NCBI RefSeq assembly: GCF_029227915.1
Contig: NC_079877.1
Coordinates: 310,001 to 374,000 of the forward strand
Source: Hydractinia symbiolongicarpus
Lineage: Eukaryota > Cnidaria > Hydrozoa > Anthoathecata > Hydractiniidae
Direction: 5' to 3'
Length of the DNA: 64,000 bases
Numbering within the stretch: the first letter of the stretch is position 1; each line of letters starts with the position of its first letter. Shown here one piece after another: positions 61,354-64,000 of this stretch. Made by a program: the position numbers and the translations under genes. The notes below the pieces were generated by a model. The model made no database searches and was not told the origin of the DNA. It saw only the letters and a program-made list of their open reading frames with translations.

Positions 61354-62852
61354 CCCGTATAGTCGAGTATATACAAAGAAATTACCCAGGGAGTAAACCC
61401 ATTTCCCGAACGATTTTTAAAATTATTTTTTCACCACTAAAACGTATGAGACTTGTAGTTTTCAAAAATGTTTTCATTTTTGATGAGAAGCTGAATAAAA
61501 GAAGTTTAATCGCCGGCAAACGAAAACCCGCGATTTCCCGTAAATCCCGGACTCGGCCCGTATAGTCGAAAGTATACAAAGAAAATACCCTGCGAGTAAA
61601 TTCATTTCCAGAACGATTTTTTAAATTACCTTTTCACCACTAAAACGCACGAGACTTGTAGTTTTCAAAAATGTTTTCATTTTTGATGAGACGCTGAATA
61701 AAAGAAGTTTAATCGCCGGCAAACGAAAACCCGCGAATTCCCGTAAATCCCGGACTCGACCCGTATAGCCAAAAGTATACAAAGAAAGTACCCAGGGAGT
61801 AAACTCATTTCCCGAACAATTTTTTAAATTATTTTTTCACCACTAAAACGTATGAGACTTGTAGTTTTCAAAAATGTTTTCATTTTTGATGAGACGCTGA
61901 ATAAAAGTTTAATCGCCGGCAAACAAAAACCCGCCATTTCCCGTAAATCCCGGACTCAGTCCGTATAGTCAAATGTATACAAAGAAAGTAGCCTGCGAGT
62001 AAACTCATTTCCAGAACGATTATTTAAATTATCTTTTCACCACTAAAACGCACGAGACTTGTAGTTTTCAAAAATGTTTTCATTTTTGATGAGACGCTAA
62101 ATAAAAGATGTTTAATCGCCGGCAAACGAAAACCCGCGATTTCCCGTAAATCCCGAGCTTGGCCCGAATAGTCGAATGTATACAAAGAAAGTACCCTGTG
62201 AGTAAACTCATTTCCCGAACGATTTTTTAAATTATTTTTTCACCACTAAAACGCATGAGACTTGTAGTTTTCAAAAATGTTTTCATTTTTGATGAGACGC
62301 TGAACAAAAGGAATTTAATCGGCGGCAAACGAAAACCCGCGATTTCCCGTAAATCCCGGACTCGGTCCGTATAGTCAAAAGTATACAAAGAAAATACCCA
62401 GTGAGTAAACTCATTTCCCGAACGATTTTTTAAATTATTTTTTCACCACTAAAACGTATGAGACTTGTAGTTTTCAAAAATGTTTTCATTTTTGATGAGA
62501 CGCTGAATAAAAGAAGTTTAATCGCCGGCAAACGAAAACCCGCGAATTCCCGTAAATCCCGGACTCGGCCCGTATAGTCAAAAGTATACAAAGAAAATAC
62601 CCAGTGAGTAAACTCATTTCCGGAACGATTTTTTAAATTATTTTTTCACCACTAAAACGCACGAGACTTGTAGTTTTCAAAAATGTTTTCATTTTTGATG
62701 AGACGCTGAATAAAAGAAGTTTAATCGCCGGCAAACGAAAACCCGCGATTTCCCGTAAAACCCGGACTCGGCCCGTATAGCCAAAATGTTTACAAAGAAA
62801 ATACCCAGGGAGTAAACTCATTTCCCGAACGATTTTTTAAATTCTTTTTTCA
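61354..62852 (+). repeat. Third-subfamily monomers, right part of 3855-bp period
   Basis: Includes a 200-bp monomer (61897) followed by CTCAGTCCG, a TTATTTAAATT variant near 62019, a GCTAAATAAAAGATG monomer (62097), CTGAACAAAAGG with TCGGCGGC (62302) and CCAAAATGTTTACAAAG (62782). The order 61897-62162 parallels 34205-34480. Confidence 0.75.
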
Positions 62853-64000
62853 CCACTAAAACGTATGAGACTTGTAGTTTTCAAAAATGTTTTCATTTTT
62901 GATGAGACGCTGAATAAAAGAAGTTTAATCGCCGGCAAACGAAAACGGGCGAATTTCCGTAAATCCCGGACTCGGCCCGTATAGTCAAAAGTATACAAAG
63001 AAAATACCCAGGGAGTAAACTCATTTCCCGAACGATTTTTTAAATTATTTTTTCACCACTAAAACGTATGAGACTTGTAGTTTTCAAAAATGTTTTCATT
63101 TTTGATGAGACACTGAATAAAAGAAGTTTAATCGCCGGCAAACGAAACCCTGCGATTTCCCGTAAATCCCGGACTCGGCCCGTATAGTCGAAAGTATACA
63201 AAGAAAGTACCCTGCGAGTAAACTCATTTCCAGAACGATTTTTTAAATTATCTTTTCACCACTAAAACGCATGAGACTTGTAGTTTTCAAAAATCTTTTC
63301 ATTTTTGATGAGACGCGGAATAAAAGAAGTTTAATCGCCGGCAAACGAAAACCCGCGATTTCCCGTAAATCCCGGACTCGGCCCGTATAGTCAAAAGTAT
63401 ACAAAGAAAATACCCAGGGAGTAAACTCATTTCCCGAACGATTTTTTAATTTATTTTTTCACCACTAAAACGTATGAGACTTGTAGTTTTCAAAAATGTT
63501 TTCATTTTTGATGAGACGCGGAATAAAAGAAGTTTAATCGCCGGCAAACGAAAACCCGCGATTTCCCGTAAATCCCGGACTCGGCCCGTATAGTCAAAAG
63601 TATACAAAGAAAATACCCAGGGAGTAAACTCATTTCCCGAACGATTTTTTAAATTATTTCTTCACCACTAAAACGTATGAGACTTGTAGTTTTCAAAAAT
63701 GTTTTCATTTTTGATGAGACGCTGAATAAAAGAAGTTTAATCGCAGGCAAACGAAAACCCGCGATTTCCCGTAAATCCCGTGCTTTGCCCGTATAGTCGA
63801 GTATATACAAAGAAAGTACCCAGGGAGTAAACTCATTTCCCGAACGATTTTTTAAATTATTTTTTCACCACTAAAACGTATGAGACTTGTAGTTTTCAAA
63901 AATGTTTTCATTTTTGATGAGACGCTGAATAAAAGAAGTTTAATCGCCGGCAAACAAAAACCCGCCATTTCCCGTAAATCCCGGACTCAGCCCGTATAGT
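62853..64000 (+). repeat. 3855-bp duplication, copy 2 (cut by window end)
   Basis: Matches 58998-60145 base for base apart from a few substitutions, from CGTATGAG near 62863 to the last base, which corresponds to 60145. The copy therefore continues beyond the window, and on this offset block X copy 6 would be expected about 0.4-1.2 kb further on. Confidence 0.85.

Larger units (their letters stand above)
1..64000 (+). repeat. Satellite DNA array, ~203-bp monomer, entire window
   Basis: The sequence repeats head-to-tail from first to last base. Anchors such as the CCCGTATAG box recur at steps of 203 bp (for example 803, 1006, 1209), with 202-, 200- and 193-bp variants. I followed the array throughout and saw no inverted monomer, unique insert, transposon terminus or gene. 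Because 203 is not a multiple of three, the reading frame shifts by two at each monomer, which keeps open frames short (at most 102 codons). Repeats of nucleosome-plus-linker length organised in higher-order units are typical of eukaryotic centromeric or pericentromeric heterochromatin; that location is inference, since no flanking sequence is present. Confidence 0.98.

Noticed and set aside
1-64000. CRISPR array
   Set aside because: There is regular direct repetition, but the whole 203 bp repeats without distinct unique spacers, and there are no cas genes. The unit is far longer than CRISPR repeat-spacer units.
1-64000. Telomeric repeats, rDNA spacer or tRNA-derived repeat
   Set aside because: No short G-rich telomere-type repeat, no rRNA sequence, and no tRNA-like A/B boxes in a plausible arrangement were seen in the monomer.

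Overview
The whole 64 kb window is one uninterrupted tandem satellite DNA array. The monomer is about 203 bp (about 316 copies by length), every copy I followed runs in the same orientation, and the array is still running at both window edges, so it is longer than 64 kb. I found no protein-coding gene, rRNA, tRNA, CRISPR array, transposon or unique spacer. The longest open frame is 102 codons and is only a by-product of the repeat. A gene-free array of this kind, with nucleosome-scale monomers and higher-order repeats (HORs), points to a eukaryotic nuclear chromosome, probably centromeric, pericentromeric or subtelomeric heterochromatin. I cannot name the organism.

Monomer: I use the phase that starts at CCCGTATAG (reference copy 60339-60541). 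By hand count it is 36.9% G+C with 13 CpGs (observed/expected about 1.9). It has a G+C-rich third with CCCG boxes about one helical turn apart, a T-tract segment, a perfect 9-bp dyad with a TTTT loop, and an AATAAA hexamer. Subtypes are told apart by a small set of substitutions and short indels.

Layout. 1-4482: a young HOR of four-monomer (801 bp) and six-monomer (1207 bp) units. 4483-9872: a 2695-bp tandem duplication whose join is out of register. 9873-12427: the six-monomer family again. 12428-16075: a 1824-bp nine-monomer tandem duplication of a cassette also present at about 5.1 and 7.8 kb. 16835 to about 28900: a 6.49-kb tandem duplication whose second copy has lost two monomers and its tail. 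About 28.9-55.8 kb: a second subfamily (marked by CAAGAATG, GTTAAATCG and TAGCCAAAAG) full of nested duplications of 406, 607, 810-812, 1016, 2028, 2635-2637 and 2836 bp. About 55.8-64 kb: a less regular region with one truncated monomer and a 3855-bp duplication that runs out of the window.

The interest lies in how the array evolved. There are two independent dimer excisions in the HOR, out-of-register joins, dispersed copies of four-monomer blocks, fusion monomers, transitions at every CpG of the monomer, and a dyad whose two commonest variants keep G-U pairing in a plus-strand RNA. I saw no gene-encoded novel system and do not claim one.
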